A stretch of 64,000 nt of DNA, taken from NCBI RefSeq assembly GCF_000001735.4, contig NC_003071.7, positions 7,619,151-7,683,150 on the forward strand, given 5' to 3'. Under the pieces are notes generated by a model that saw nothing but the letters and a program-made list of their open reading frames with translations, was not told the origin of the DNA and made no database searches. Of this stretch, positions 45,014-55,269 are shown piece by piece. The stretch is from Arabidopsis thaliana. Taxonomy: Eukaryota > Streptophyta > Magnoliopsida > Brassicales > Brassicaceae. Numbering within the stretch: position 1 is the stretch's first letter; every line of letters begins with the position of its first letter. The position numbers and the translations under genes are program-made.

Positions 45014-47111
45014 ATGGTTAACTCATGCGAGAACAAAATCTTCGTTAAACCCACTTCAACGACGATTCTTCAAGGTAGTAGATGAATTTGTCGAGTAATA
45101 TACGAGAATTTCGAGGTGTTTTACAGTTTGCGTAGGAGAATTCTGACAGAATGTGTTGTGTTCTTTTCTGGTTTTGTTTAGATGAAACAAGAAGTAGAAA
45201 ATTCGGACAAGAGATGAAGAGGGAGAAGAGAAGAGTGTTGCGTGTGATTAACCAGAATCTCGCTGGTGCAAGAGTTTATCCTTGTGTTGTCAACAAGAGA
45301 GGAAGCTTATTGTCTAAGTAAATTTAACAAAATCTCTAATCTCTCACAAGTTAGTGTTTTTTTTCAATCTGATTGTGCTTATGGGTTTTGATTGATTTGA
45401 ATCAGTAAGCAAGAAGAAGAAGAAGGATGTCAAAAGAAGAAGTTTGATTCTTTGCGTCCTTCAGTTACAAGGTACATAAAGCTTGAATCTTTCATTTCGT
45501 TTTTTGACTTTAAAGAAAGAAAGATCTGAGTTTGTTTTTGAATCTGCAGATCTGGAGTTGAGGAAGAGACTAACAAGAAGCTGAAGCCCTCAGTTCCAAG
45601 TGCTAACGACTTCGGTGATTGTATATTTATTGATGAGGAGGAAGCTACATTGGACCTTCCAATGCCAATGTCGCTTGAGAAACCATACATTGAAGCTGAT
45701 CCAATGGTAACAACAACAAAACAGAATTCAGAATTTTGTTGATGGATTTAATTCATAAATCAATGATTTACAAGAAAATTTTGATTGGATAGGAAGAAGT
45801 TGAGATGGAGGATGTAACAGTGGAAGAACCGATCGTGGATATCGATGTCTTAGACTCGAAGAACTCGCTTGCGGCTGTTGAATATGTTCAAGATCTTTAC
45901 GCATTTTACAGAACAATGGAGGTAAATTATGGTTTAGTTTTATCTGTTTTTGAAGTAATAAGTGGCTTGAGAGCTTCTTTAAGACAGTTCTTGATTTGAA
46001 TTTGCAGAGATTTAGTTGTGTTCCAGTAGACTATATGATGCAACAAATCGACTTAAACGAGAAGATGAGAGCAATACTAATCGACTGGTTAATCGAGGTA
46101 TATTATCAACAACATTCCACATTGTACTGTGTAGTTTGATAGAGGCTAAAGATGCTTGAGTACGTTTTCAGGTACATGACAAGTTTGATCTGATAAACGA
46201 GACACTGTTTCTGACAGTGAATCTGATAGATAGATTCTTGTCCAAGCAAAATGTTATGAGAAAGAAGCTTCAGCTTGTAGGGTTAGTAGCTTTGCTGTTA
46301 GCTTGTAAGTATGAGGAGGTTTCGGTTCCTGTTGTCGAAGATTTAGTACTCATTTCGGACAAAGCGTATACGAGGAACGATGTTCTAGAGATGGTAAAGG
46401 CCTGGCTTCTTTACTTAATAGAAAAAGTAATCTTGTCTCATATATGTTAAAGACATTCTTTGATTAAATGATTTCTTTCTTCTTTACAGGAGAAAACAAT
46501 GTTGAGTACTTTGCAATTCAATATCTCGTTACCGACACAATACCCGTTCTTGAAAAGATTCCTCAAGGCAGCTCAAGCAGACAAGAAGGTTAGTTAAAAA
46601 TAATGGACTTATGAATCAGTTTAACTAGAAGTTTGAATTTTAGAAAGGAACTAACTGTGAAACTGAAAACAAAACAGTGTGAGGTCTTGGCGTCGTTCTT
46701 GATCGAGCTTGCCCTTGTGGAGTACGAGATGCTTCGGTTTCCACCATCATTACTAGCTGCCACATCTGTGTACACTGCTCAATGTACACTTGATGGTTCC
46801 AGGAAATGGAACAGTACATGTGAATTCCATTGTCATTACTCTGAAGACCAGCTCATGTAAGTCTCTCTCTTTTTACCAAGAATGGTCCTTTAAGTCCATA
46901 AACAAAACTATTTGCAGGAAAAAAGACTGATCTTTTTAATTGTAATCGCGGGTTTCGCAGGGAATGTTCACGGAAGCTGGTGAGTCTGCATCAGAGGGCG
47001 GCGACAGGAAACTTAACAGGAGTATATAGGAAGTACAGCACAAGCAAATTTGGTTACATAGCAAAATGTGAAGCTGCACACTTTCTAGTGTCTGAGTCTC
47101 ATCATTCTTAA
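45014..47111 (+). CDS. CYCB2;1: Mitotic B-type cyclin CYCB2;1
   Basis: Ten coding exons: 45014-45074, 45182-45317, 45406-45471, 45550-45706, 45793-45921, 46008-46097, 46172-46393, 46490-46588, 46678-46856 and 46961-47111, 429 aa. N-terminal destruction box [10 protein letters not shown] (R37, L40, N44) for APC/C-mediated proteolysis. The cyclin N box starts around [16 protein letters not shown] (from about 203) and includes [20 protein letters not shown]. The cyclin C box follows with [20 protein letters not shown]. The family activates CDKs at G2/M. Exon structure and length agree with Arabidopsis CYCB2;1 (AT2G17620) as recalled. MSA elements upstream support cell-cycle-regulated transcription. 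Confidence 0.96.
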
Positions 47112-47486
47112 TCCAAAAGGACAGTAGTAAGTAGTTTGTACAGCTTCCTGACATAGTTCCCTCATTCACTCTGTAGCACAAATAAGAAGAAACAAAAAAA
47201 AAAGCCAATTAAATTTGTCTTATGATTGATTCTGTTTTTTTGTTGTTACTCTTTGTTCACTTCACTTGTCAGTATTAAACTCTACAATGAATGATAAATG
47301 ATTGAATCATTTCATTCTTTGTTCAGAATGAAATGTATTTTGTATCTTATTTGAGCTAAATACAAAAACAACGTCGTTTTCGTTGTTTTCACTTTGACTT
47401 CTCTTTAGATCTCTCTCCCACCAACTCCTTCTTCACACTTCACTAAACTTCAGATACTTTTTGTTTTTTCCTCAAGATCAACGATA
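47112..47486. other. Intergenic CYCB2;1 / PSAT2
   Basis: 375 bp. It contains the cyclin 3' UTR and the PSAT2 promoter; the final 90 bp are pyrimidine-rich (tctctttagatctctctccc), as in Arabidopsis leaders. Nothing else seen. Confidence 0.6.
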
Positions 47487-48755
47487 ATGGCGGCGTCAAC
47501 GAACTCATTCCTCATCGGAAACCAAACCCAAATCCCTTCTTTGAAACCCAAATCAATATCCCAATCCTTTATCCACTTCACTAAACCCAACACCATCAAC
47601 CTCACCACCCGAACCAAATCCGTTTCAATCCGATGCGCTTCCGCTTCAACCACCGTCGGATCCGAGCAGCGAGTCATCAATTTCGCCGCAGGTCCAGCCG
47701 CATTACCGGAAAACGTCCTCCTCAAAGCTCAATCAGATCTCTATAACTGGCGTGGATCTGGTATGAGTGTTATGGAGATGAGTCATCGCGGTAAAGAGTT
47801 TCTCTCAATCATTCAAAAAGCTGAATCTGATCTCCGTCAGCTTCTCGAGATTCCATCGGAATATTCCGTTTTGTTCTTACAAGGTGGTGCCACTACTCAA
47901 TTCGCTGCTTTACCTCTCAATCTCTGTAAATCTGATGATTCCGTTGATTACATTGTTACTGGATCTTGGGGAGATAAAGCTTTTAAGGAAGCTAAGAAAT
48001 ATTGTAACCCTAAAGTGATTTGGTCTGGTAAATCTGAGAAATATACTAAAGTTCCAACCTTTGATGGATTGGAGCAGAGTTCGGACGCCAAGTATTTGCA
48101 TATATGCGCCAATGAGACTATTCATGGTGTTGAATTTAAAGATTATCCTCTTGTTGAAAACCCTGATGGTGTTCTTATTGCTGATATGTCTTCGAATTTC
48201 TGTTCTAAGCCGGTGGATGTATCGAAGTTCGGTGTGATTTACGCTGGTGCTCAGAAGAATGTTGGTCCTTCTGGTGTCACCATTGTGATCATTCGAAAGG
48301 ATTTGATTGGGAATGCTAGAGATATAACTCCGGTGATGCTTGATTACAAGATTCATGATGAGAACAGCTCGTTGTATAACACGCCACCGTGTTTCGGGAT
48401 TTATATGTGTGGTCTTGTGTTTGATGATTTGTTGGAGCAAGGTGGTTTGAAGGAAGTGGAGAAGAAGAACCAGAGGAAAGCTGAGTTGTTGTACAATGCG
48501 ATTGATGAGAGTAGAGGGTTTTTCAGGTGTCCTGTTGAGAAGTCTGTGAGGTCTTTGATGAATGTTCCTTTTACGTTGGAGAAATCGGAGTTGGAAGCTG
48601 AGTTTATTAAAGAAGCTGCTAAGGAGAAGATGGTGCAGCTTAAGGGACATAGATCAGTGGGAGGTATGAGAGCTTCTATTTACAATGCGATGCCATTGGC
48701 TGGTGTCGAAAAGCTTGTTGCTTTCATGAAAGATTTTCAGGCAAGGCATGCTTGA
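47487..48755 (+). CDS. PSAT2: Phosphoserine aminotransferase, plastidic
   Basis: Intronless, 422 aa. Residues 1 to about 60 are Ser/Thr/Lys-rich and acid-poor ([18 protein letters not shown]...), a plastid transit peptide. The mature enzyme starts near [16 protein letters not shown]. It has [32 protein letters not shown], the PLP-binding [11 protein letters not shown] with Schiff-base Lys257, and [13 protein letters not shown] near the C-terminus. It is a class V aminotransferase (SerC) that converts 3-phosphohydroxypyruvate plus glutamate to 3-phosphoserine, step two of the phosphorylated serine pathway in plastids. Lack of introns suits a retro-copied or duplicated isoform. Recalled as PSAT2 (AT2G17630), the paralogue of PSAT1. 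It lies tail to tail with SERAT3;1, 332 bp away. Confidence 0.96.
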   Translation: MAASTNSFLIGNQTQIPSLKPKSISQSFIHFTKPNTINLTTRTKSVSIRCASASTTVGSEQRVINFAAGPAALPENVLLKAQSDLYNWRGSGMSVMEMSHRGKEFLSIIQKAESDLRQLLEIPSEYSVLFLQGGATTQFAALPLNLCKSDDSVDYIVTGSWGDKAFKEAKKYCNPKVIWSGKSEKYTKVPTFDGLEQSSDAKYLHICANETIHGVEFKDYPLVENPDGVLIADMSSNFCSKPVDVSKFGVIYAGAQKNVGPSGVTIVIIRKDLIGNARDITPVMLDYKIHDENSSLYNTPPCFGIYMCGLVFDDLLEQGGLKEVEKKNQRKAELLYNAIDESRGFFRCPVEKSVRSLMNVPFTLEKSELEAEFIKEAAKEKMVQLKGHRSVGGMRASIYNAMPLAGVEKLVAFMKDFQARHA

Positions 48756-49087
48756 TTCTTTTTTGTTTTCTAGTCATCTTGTTGTTTATTATGTAAGCTT
48801 TGATGCTTATGATTTTGAGTTTTCGTTCCTTCTTCCGGTACTTGAATTGCGATTGTCTGCGGAATTTTTTCAGTAATAATAATTTGAGATAATAGATTTC
48901 ATTTTCAAGCAAGAATCATTTACACTTTTATGTTTGTCTGAGACTTTTGAGTTGAGACTGAAAACTTCCAGTGAACAAAATCTTTTATTAGACAACTTAT
49001 TGAGGAAATGCTGAGATTAGCTTATGATGATAAGCAAGAGCATACAAGAATTAGCTTATGATGGTAAGAAATTTGCATACAAAGATC
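48756..49087. other. Convergent 3' region PSAT2 / SERAT3;1
   Basis: 332 bp shared by two converging genes; their 3' UTRs may meet or overlap. Short repeat ttagcttatgat(g/a) occurs twice near 49018-49063. No gene. Confidence 0.6.
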
Positions 49088-51076
49088 TCATGATGTGCTG
49101 TTAGTGTGTCCTTTCTCTGTATCTCCTGCTGAAAGTGATGGTCCTGTTTTCAAGACACGTAAATAGGTAATTCAGATTCAGATCTTTCAGTAAAACTGTA
49201 ATTTCAGATTCTTCATAGCAGAGTTCATTGTGAGTGTGCAAGTTACCGTTAGATTGTGCCCCTTTGTAACCATCAGCTACATGTCGAAAGAACTCTTTAG
49301 TAGCATCTGCATATTCGTTCAAGAACAGTCACTACTAAATCCCGAGCGAGACATATACACAGAGCCAGAAGTATATAAGAATCTGCAAACTCACCGTGTT
49401 TCATTGCTAGAGACGGGTCTTGCTCTTCCATGACCCTGATCAGTTTTGCAGGATTTCCAGCCACCACACTTCGAAAATACAAAGAGGGTTTGTTAACTAA
49501 ACAAAACAGTGCCAGGTCATGAAGATTTGTCAGATGAATTTTCTCTTTTATACCTATGCGAAGGAACGTCTTTTAACACAAGTGAACCTGCAGCTACCAT
49601 TGCTCCAGCACCTATGCTTATGTTACCAAGTATAGTCACACAAGCTCCAAGCAATGCACCTTCACCTATCTTTGGGTGGCGATCGCCAGTTTCCTTTCCG
49701 GTTCCTCCTAAAGTCACACCCTGTGACAGTGAAAACTCAAGTAGCCTTGAAAAACTGAAAGGAAAATCATGATCTCGGTATTGAATTTACAGGCAATGGT
49801 TTGGAGAAGAGACGCTTACATGTAAGATCGAGACACCGTTGCCTATCACAGCGGTCTCACCAATGACCACTCCAGTTCCATGATCCAACAATATTCCCTC
49901 CCCAATTCTTGCCGCTATGCAGAAAGAGAATTCAAGTAATATGTATAACCAGCAATCAATTCACCGGTAAACCTGATCAACTATTACAACAGAGAAGGGA
50001 AACTGAGAATGTTCAAACAGATGAGAGCAGAGATATGAAGCTCAAAACTCTACCTGGATGTATGTCAATGCCAAAAACCTGAGAGAAACCACAGCATAGA
50101 TCAGACATTGAGCTCAAAAATGCAGCTCCAGCAAGACTCAACCAAAAGACAATGATCACCAACTACCTCGCTTATTCGGCTTTGCAATGCAAGAGCTAAT
50201 AGTTTCCTCCCTTCATTCCACAGTTTATGCGCAACCCTATATGCTTGTAACGCATGATAACCCTGAAATGCAAGTGGGAAAACTCTTCATAAGTCACTCA
50301 TTCCATGTGAGAAATGTTCTGTCTCTCAACTTCGAGTAAAGAATTACCTTCAGATGTAAAATAGCAGAACTATACGACAGACAAGCAGGATCACGATCTT
50401 TAAATGCCTGCAAATCATTGAGATACATAAGAAAACAACAAAGATCATGTCTTTTTACAGTATTAGGTGGAATGTTTTACCTGGAGATCATGGCGAATCG
50501 AACTCTGAATACCTTTGTCATGCATCATAACACCATAAAATATATCCAAGAGTTGTGTTGCCAACAAGGTTGGGTTTTGGAGACGGTTGGCTAGAACAAA
50601 CCCTAAAGCTTGCTCTAAACAATCATGTGCTAAGATACCAGCATACAAGAAGCTACTCAAAATAGGCTCTTTCTCTGCCTGAAACGCACAACAAGATTCA
50701 CCATTATAAGATTCAACATTTCACAAACTGTACTCAAACTTTCTTGTCCTATGTTTGGTTGGATTAAATATCAAGGCTTTCAAAGAGAGAAACAAGACTG
50801 ACTAATTCTAAACCCTAATGGATACTACTATAACAACTGTGGATTAACATGGAGACGCAAAACCATGACATTTACTTTATCTGAACAAGAATAAGAATCG
50901 ATGAAGCAGAGAAAGTGTTAGAATTTGAGGGAAACCTCAAGTTTAGCTTCTTCTCTTATAGCATCCCAAATAGGATCAGAACGAGGATCAAGCAAATTCG
51001 AGTCAAACTCTGACTTATGAGTTCCCTTAGCGTAAACCTCGAAACCACTCTCGAAAGGAAGCTCATCGCCATTCAT
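49088..51076 (-). CDS. SERAT3;1: Serine O-acetyltransferase SERAT3;1
   Basis: Ten exons in order 51076-50936, 50678-50481, 50407-50348, 50262-50167, 50078-50054, 49914-49820, 49720-49554, 49468-49395, 49306-49247 and 49143-49088, 323 aa. N-terminal helical SATase domain ([16 protein letters not shown]...). Left-handed beta-helix with hexapeptide repeats: [44 protein letters not shown] and [20 protein letters not shown], then [10 protein letters not shown]. It makes O-acetylserine from serine and acetyl-CoA, the carbon skeleton for cysteine. No transit peptide is seen, so cytosolic. The tail after NPAKLI is long (about 48 residues) and differs from the usual C-terminal peptide that docks into O-acetylserine (thiol) lyase. 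Recalled as SERAT3;1 (AT2G17640), a low-activity isoform. Confidence 0.95.
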
Positions 51077-51890
51077 ATCTCTCCAAGGAGACGATAAAGA
51101 AGAATCACAAACTCTTTTTGATTGGACAAAAGAGAGAGAGACGGAGAAAGCAAAAAGGAGGCTACTTTAATGGATATGATGAGAAACTTTGAGAAACCCC
51201 TTTTTAATCTATTTTGTTTTCTTAGTGGATTCTCTCGATGGTCGCTGTTGTTGTTTGGTTTCTCGTTGATCTTGTGTTTGTGTTGTGTTCCAGTGTCCAC
51301 CGCTTTGAATGGTTCTACTTCTACTAATTTCATATCATTTCATTTGTATATATTTTTGTTGGCTTTGGCCTTATCTGGTCGCGACCGTAATTGAGTCCAA
51401 GTTCGTAATTGTGATTAGGGTCTCTTTAATCAGATAATTGTTTTTTAATCAAAGAGGGATCGAATAATATTTTTTATAAGATTACTATAGTTCTTAATCG
51501 TATACCTCGAGAGGGGGAATATGAATATTGTACAAGGAAGATAGATCCACCATAAATTATGCCAACTTGTCTTATGTTTATAGCATATTTCTCTATAGTA
51601 TTTATATTAATGTCTCTTGTGACTTGTCGCGTACTAAAACTCCTATATGAAATTGCAAGCATTCAATTTAAAAGTATATATATATCCGTTAAATTGAATT
51701 TGAAACTTGTAATGTTTTCCATTCAGTAAATCACACACCGTTCGTTAATCACGAGGCAGCACGACTGTCATTATCTGATGAGTTCCCACAACAGAGAATC
51801 ATCAAACTCGTCTTGATAAACTTCAACAGATACAATAAAGTTTCAATTTTTTTTGAGAAGTCGAACAACAGCCAAATCAAAGTGTTAACC
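51077..51890. other. Divergent promoter region SERAT3;1 / AAE
   Basis: 814 bp between two divergent starts. The left 100 bp is the GA/CT-rich leader of SERAT3;1; the middle is AT-rich; the right 150 bp leads into the AAE ATG at 51891. Open frames here (for example 51122-51394) lack any conserved feature. Confidence 0.6.
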
Positions 51891-53786
51891 ATGAGATTCT
51901 TGTTAACCAAAAGAGCATTCAGAATCTTCAACCCACGTTTCCAGAGACTGTGGTTAACTTCTTCTCCCTTCTCCTCAACCTCAAATTCCGGCGGATTTCC
52001 CGACGATTCCGAGCCGGAATCATGGAGAACTATAGAGGGTCTTCTCCGTTCCCCTGCAAATTTCTCTCCTTTATCTCCAATCACGTTCTTGGAGCGATCC
52101 GCTAAGGTTTACAGAGACAGAACCTCTCTTGTGTTTGGTTCCGTTAAACACACTTGGTTCCAAACTTATCAACGTTGTCTCCGTCTTGCCTCTGCTCTTA
52201 CCAATCTCGGAATCTCTCGTGGCGATGTGGTTAGTCTCTTTAAATTGTTCAATTTTCTGCTCTGATTAGGGTTCTCGATTTAGGTTTAGTGATAAAAGAG
52301 GAAACTTTTATAGGTTGCAGCTTTAGCTCCGAATGTTCCAGCTATGCATGAGCTTCATTTCGCTGTTCCTATGGCTGGTTTGATTCTTTGTCCGCTTAAT
52401 ACTCGACTTGATCCTTCCACATTGTCGGTTTTGTTAGCACACTCCGAGGCCAAAATCCTCTTTGTTGATCATCAGTTACTTGAGATTGCTCATGGAGCTC
52501 TTGATCTTCTTGCTAAATCAGATAAAACTAGAAAAAGTCTGAAGCTTGTGTTGATCTCTCAGTCTAATGATGATGATGATAGTGATGAAGATAGCTCATC
52601 TACCTTTGCTTCAAAGTACTCTTTTGATTACGAATATGAAACTCTGCTTAAATCCGGAGATAGCGAGTTTGAGATAATCAAACCGAGATGCGAATGGGAT
52701 CCTATTAGTATAAACTACACTTCAGGGACGACTTCGAGACCTAAGGGTGTAGTGTATAGCCATAGAGGAGCTTATCTCAATTCTCTTGCTACAGTCTTTC
52801 TTCACCAGATGTCTGTTTATCCGGTGTATTTATGGACAGTGCCGATGTTTCACTGTAACGGATGGTGTCTTGTTTGGGGAGTAGCAGCTCAAGGTGGTAC
52901 TAATATCTGTCTCAGGAAAGTCTCTCCTAAGATGATCTTTAAGAACATTGCTATGCATAAAGTGACTCACATGGGAGGAGCCCCAACTGTGTTGAATATG
53001 ATTGTGAACTATACTGTGACTGAACATAAACCGCTTCCTCACAGGGTTGAGATCATGACAGGTGGGTCACCGCCTCTACCGCAGATCCTGGCTAAGATGG
53101 AAGAATTAGGTTTCAATGTGTCTCATCTTTATGGTTTGACAGAGACATACGGTCCAGGGACACATTGCGTGTGGAAACCTGAATGGGATTCACTTTCGTT
53201 GGAGGAGAGAACTAAGTTGAAGGCTAGACAAGGAGTGCAGCATTTGGGTCTAGAAGGGCTCGATGTGAAAGATCCGCTGACAATGGAGACTGTCCCTGAT
53301 GATGGTTTAACCATGGGTGAGGTTATGTTCAGAGGAAACACTGTGATGAGTGGATATTTCAAGGACATAGAGGCAACACGAAAAGCTTTCGAGGGAGATT
53401 GGTTCCACAGTGGTGATCTCGCTGTTAAGTATCCAGACGGGTACATAGAGATAAAAGACCGGTTAAAAGATGTGATCATCTCAGGAGGAGAAAACATAAG
53501 CTCAGTGGAGGTTGAGAGAGTTTTGTGCAGCCATCAAGCGGTTCTTGAAGCTGCTGTTGTAGCACGTCCAGATCATCACTGGGGACAGACTCCTTGCGGT
53601 TTTGTAAAGCTGAAAGAAGGATTTGATACCATCAAACCCGAGGAGATTATCGGGTTCTGTCGAGATCATTTGCCGCATTACATGGCTCCAAAGACTATAG
53701 TTTTCGGGGACATACCTAAAACCTCGACGGGGAAAGTACAAAAGTATCTTCTGAGGAAGAAAGCTGATGAAATGGGTAGCTTGTAA
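51891..53786 (+). CDS. AAE2: Acyl-activating enzyme (AMP-dependent synthetase/ligase)
   Basis: Two exons, 51891-52229 and 52314-53786, 603 aa. The first ATG of the open frame is used; upstream only a TTG is in frame. Adenylate-forming motifs: [16 protein letters not shown] (about 248-263), [48 protein letters not shown] and the catalytic-lysine tail [12 protein letters not shown]. These enzymes activate a carboxylic acid with ATP to acyl-AMP and then acyl-CoA. The N-terminus ([20 protein letters not shown]) is basic and acid-free, like a mitochondrial presequence. The last residues (GSL) are not a good peroxisomal signal. Substrate unknown. Recalled as AAE2 (AT2G17650). Confidence 0.92.
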
Positions 53787-54208
53787 TCGCCATGTAAGAA
53801 ACAAAAAAGCTTAGTCTCTGGTTCATGTGTGTATGTAAGGAAACAAAGATCAGAGAATCATAAAACCACCGCGTGAAAATGAAGAAACAGATCAGCCATG
53901 GATATGATTTGGCTATAATTAGATTTGTTACGCGGAAGGCCAACGATTTTGTTATTTTTGTGCCTCAGAAAGATTTTAAGACATTAAAAAAAGAAAGAAG
54001 TAGCCAAAAGAATATTCCGCCGTGTCTGAAACGAGTCCATTTCGTAGGAAGATTTCAAAGCACAATCTTACTTATCTGTTTTCTCTCTTCTCTCCATTAT
54101 AAATAAATCTGCATCCTGTGTTAGAATCTTTAAACAAAACCATCTGACTTATCAACAACAACAAGAGGACGAAGAAGAAGAAGAAGATTGTTACTTTCTT
54201 GATCGATA
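53787..54208. other. Intergenic AAE / NOI
   Basis: 422 bp. A TATA box (tataaata, 54098-54105) lies about 105 bp before the NOI start codon, followed by a GAA-rich leader (54160-54187). No gene. Confidence 0.65.
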
Positions 54209-54418
54209 ATGGCGTCGAATGAAGCTGGAAGGGCATTGCCGAAATTCGGGGAATGGGATGTGAATGATCCAGCGACGGCGGATGGATTCACGGTGATATT
54301 CAGCAAAGCCGGTGAAGATAAAAAGACGGGACGGAGTTCGACGAAGACGAATTCACAGAGGAAACAAGATGGTGATAAACCAGCGGTCAAGAAATGGCTC
54401 TGTTTCACTTTTGCTTAA
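54209..54418 (+). CDS. Small NOI-domain (RIN4-like) protein
   Basis: 69 aa, one exon, with a good TATA box and an in-frame ATG in aatggcg context. The NOI motif begins LPKFGEWDVNDPATADGFTV (residues 10-29), followed by IFSKAGEDKKTG. The C-terminus is basic then hydrophobic (KKWLCFTFA) with Cys65 as a probable palmitoylation site, so plasma-membrane attachment is likely. LPKFGEW fits the (L/V/I)PxFGxW site cut in RIN4 and other NOI proteins by the bacterial protease AvrRpt2. RIN4 itself has two NOI domains and is about 210 aa; this is a minimal one-NOI version. Recalled locus AT2G17660. Role in immunity is inferred from the family. Confidence 0.9.
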   Translation: MASNEAGRALPKFGEWDVNDPATADGFTVIFSKAGEDKKTGRSSTKTNSQRKQDGDKPAVKKWLCFTFA

Positions 54419-55269
54419 TCTTTTTTTTTTGTTTGTTGAGTAAGTTTTAATCCTAAGAGAATGTAGCTTTGAGCCTTATGAGCCCTTTGACAACTTTTGT
54501 GTTAGAACATTTCATTTCGTTTTTAGTTATCTAATAAAACAAATTCTGAGGTTTTGTTTCTTAATGATAAATCTCTGCATTTGGTCATTTGGAAATCAAC
54601 AAAATTGTAGTTGTTGATTAAAGAATTGCAAAAGTCATACAAAAAAGGTCTCTTAGATATTGAGGTGAACACAAACTCTTGAACATGTTCAAAATTCATA
54701 CAAAATGTGTTCTTCCTTACAAAACCTTTCTTTAATCTCTATTGATTTGGTCTGTAGAACAATGTTCTTGTATGGGGTTTATTGAGAAAACACAGAAGAT
54801 CTTTCGGTTCTTTAGAGAACATTTTGCGGAAAGATTGTTGTTTTTAGGGCTTTGCCCACAAACTTGTACAGAAAGCAAAGAAAATACTGTGTTGAGGCCT
54901 TGAGGGAGAGAGGCTATCGCACAAACTGACTTTGGGCTACCATTCAAAAGCCCAATAGGCCCAATGTATTTCTACGGTTTTTCCTATTCGCTAACGTAAG
55001 CAACAGACTACCATGCGCCGTCCTCTGTCCATTTTCAACACAACAGACAAAATGCATCTTCACCCACACTTTGGGCCGATATTAACAAGCCCAATAGGCC
55101 CAATGTCTTGCCACGGTTTCTCTCATTTGCTAACGTAAGCAACTAGAGTACACGAGTGTAACTACTATACGCCGTCCTCTGTCCATTTTCAACACAACAG
55201 AGTCACAAAAACCTCTGCAAGAACCCTAAAGCTAAAACCTTTTTGCGATCAATCGAAAGAAAACAAAAA
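54419..55269. other. Intergenic NOI / PPR with duplicated promoter segment
   Basis: 851 bp. The first 150 bp is probably the NOI 3' UTR. The right part is a tandem duplication (54929-55047 and 55068-55201) rich in GGGCC/GGGCT motifs, ending about 70 bp before the PPR ATG. Confidence 0.7.
54929..55201 (+). repeat. Tandem duplication in the PPR promoter
   Basis: Two copies of about 119 and 134 bp share, in order, actttgggc, aagcccaataggcccaatgt, gctaacgtaagcaac and gccgtcctctgtccattttc plus aacacaacaga. Each copy carries telomere/TCP site II-like GGGCC motifs. The second copy ends about 70 bp before the start codon, so the gene may have two equivalent core promoters. Confidence 0.9.

Noticed and set aside
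47910-48650. 246-codon open frame antisense to PSAT2
   Set aside because: Lies wholly inside the PSAT2 coding sequence on the other strand; residue composition (Arg/His/Asn-rich, no domain) is that of a shadow frame.
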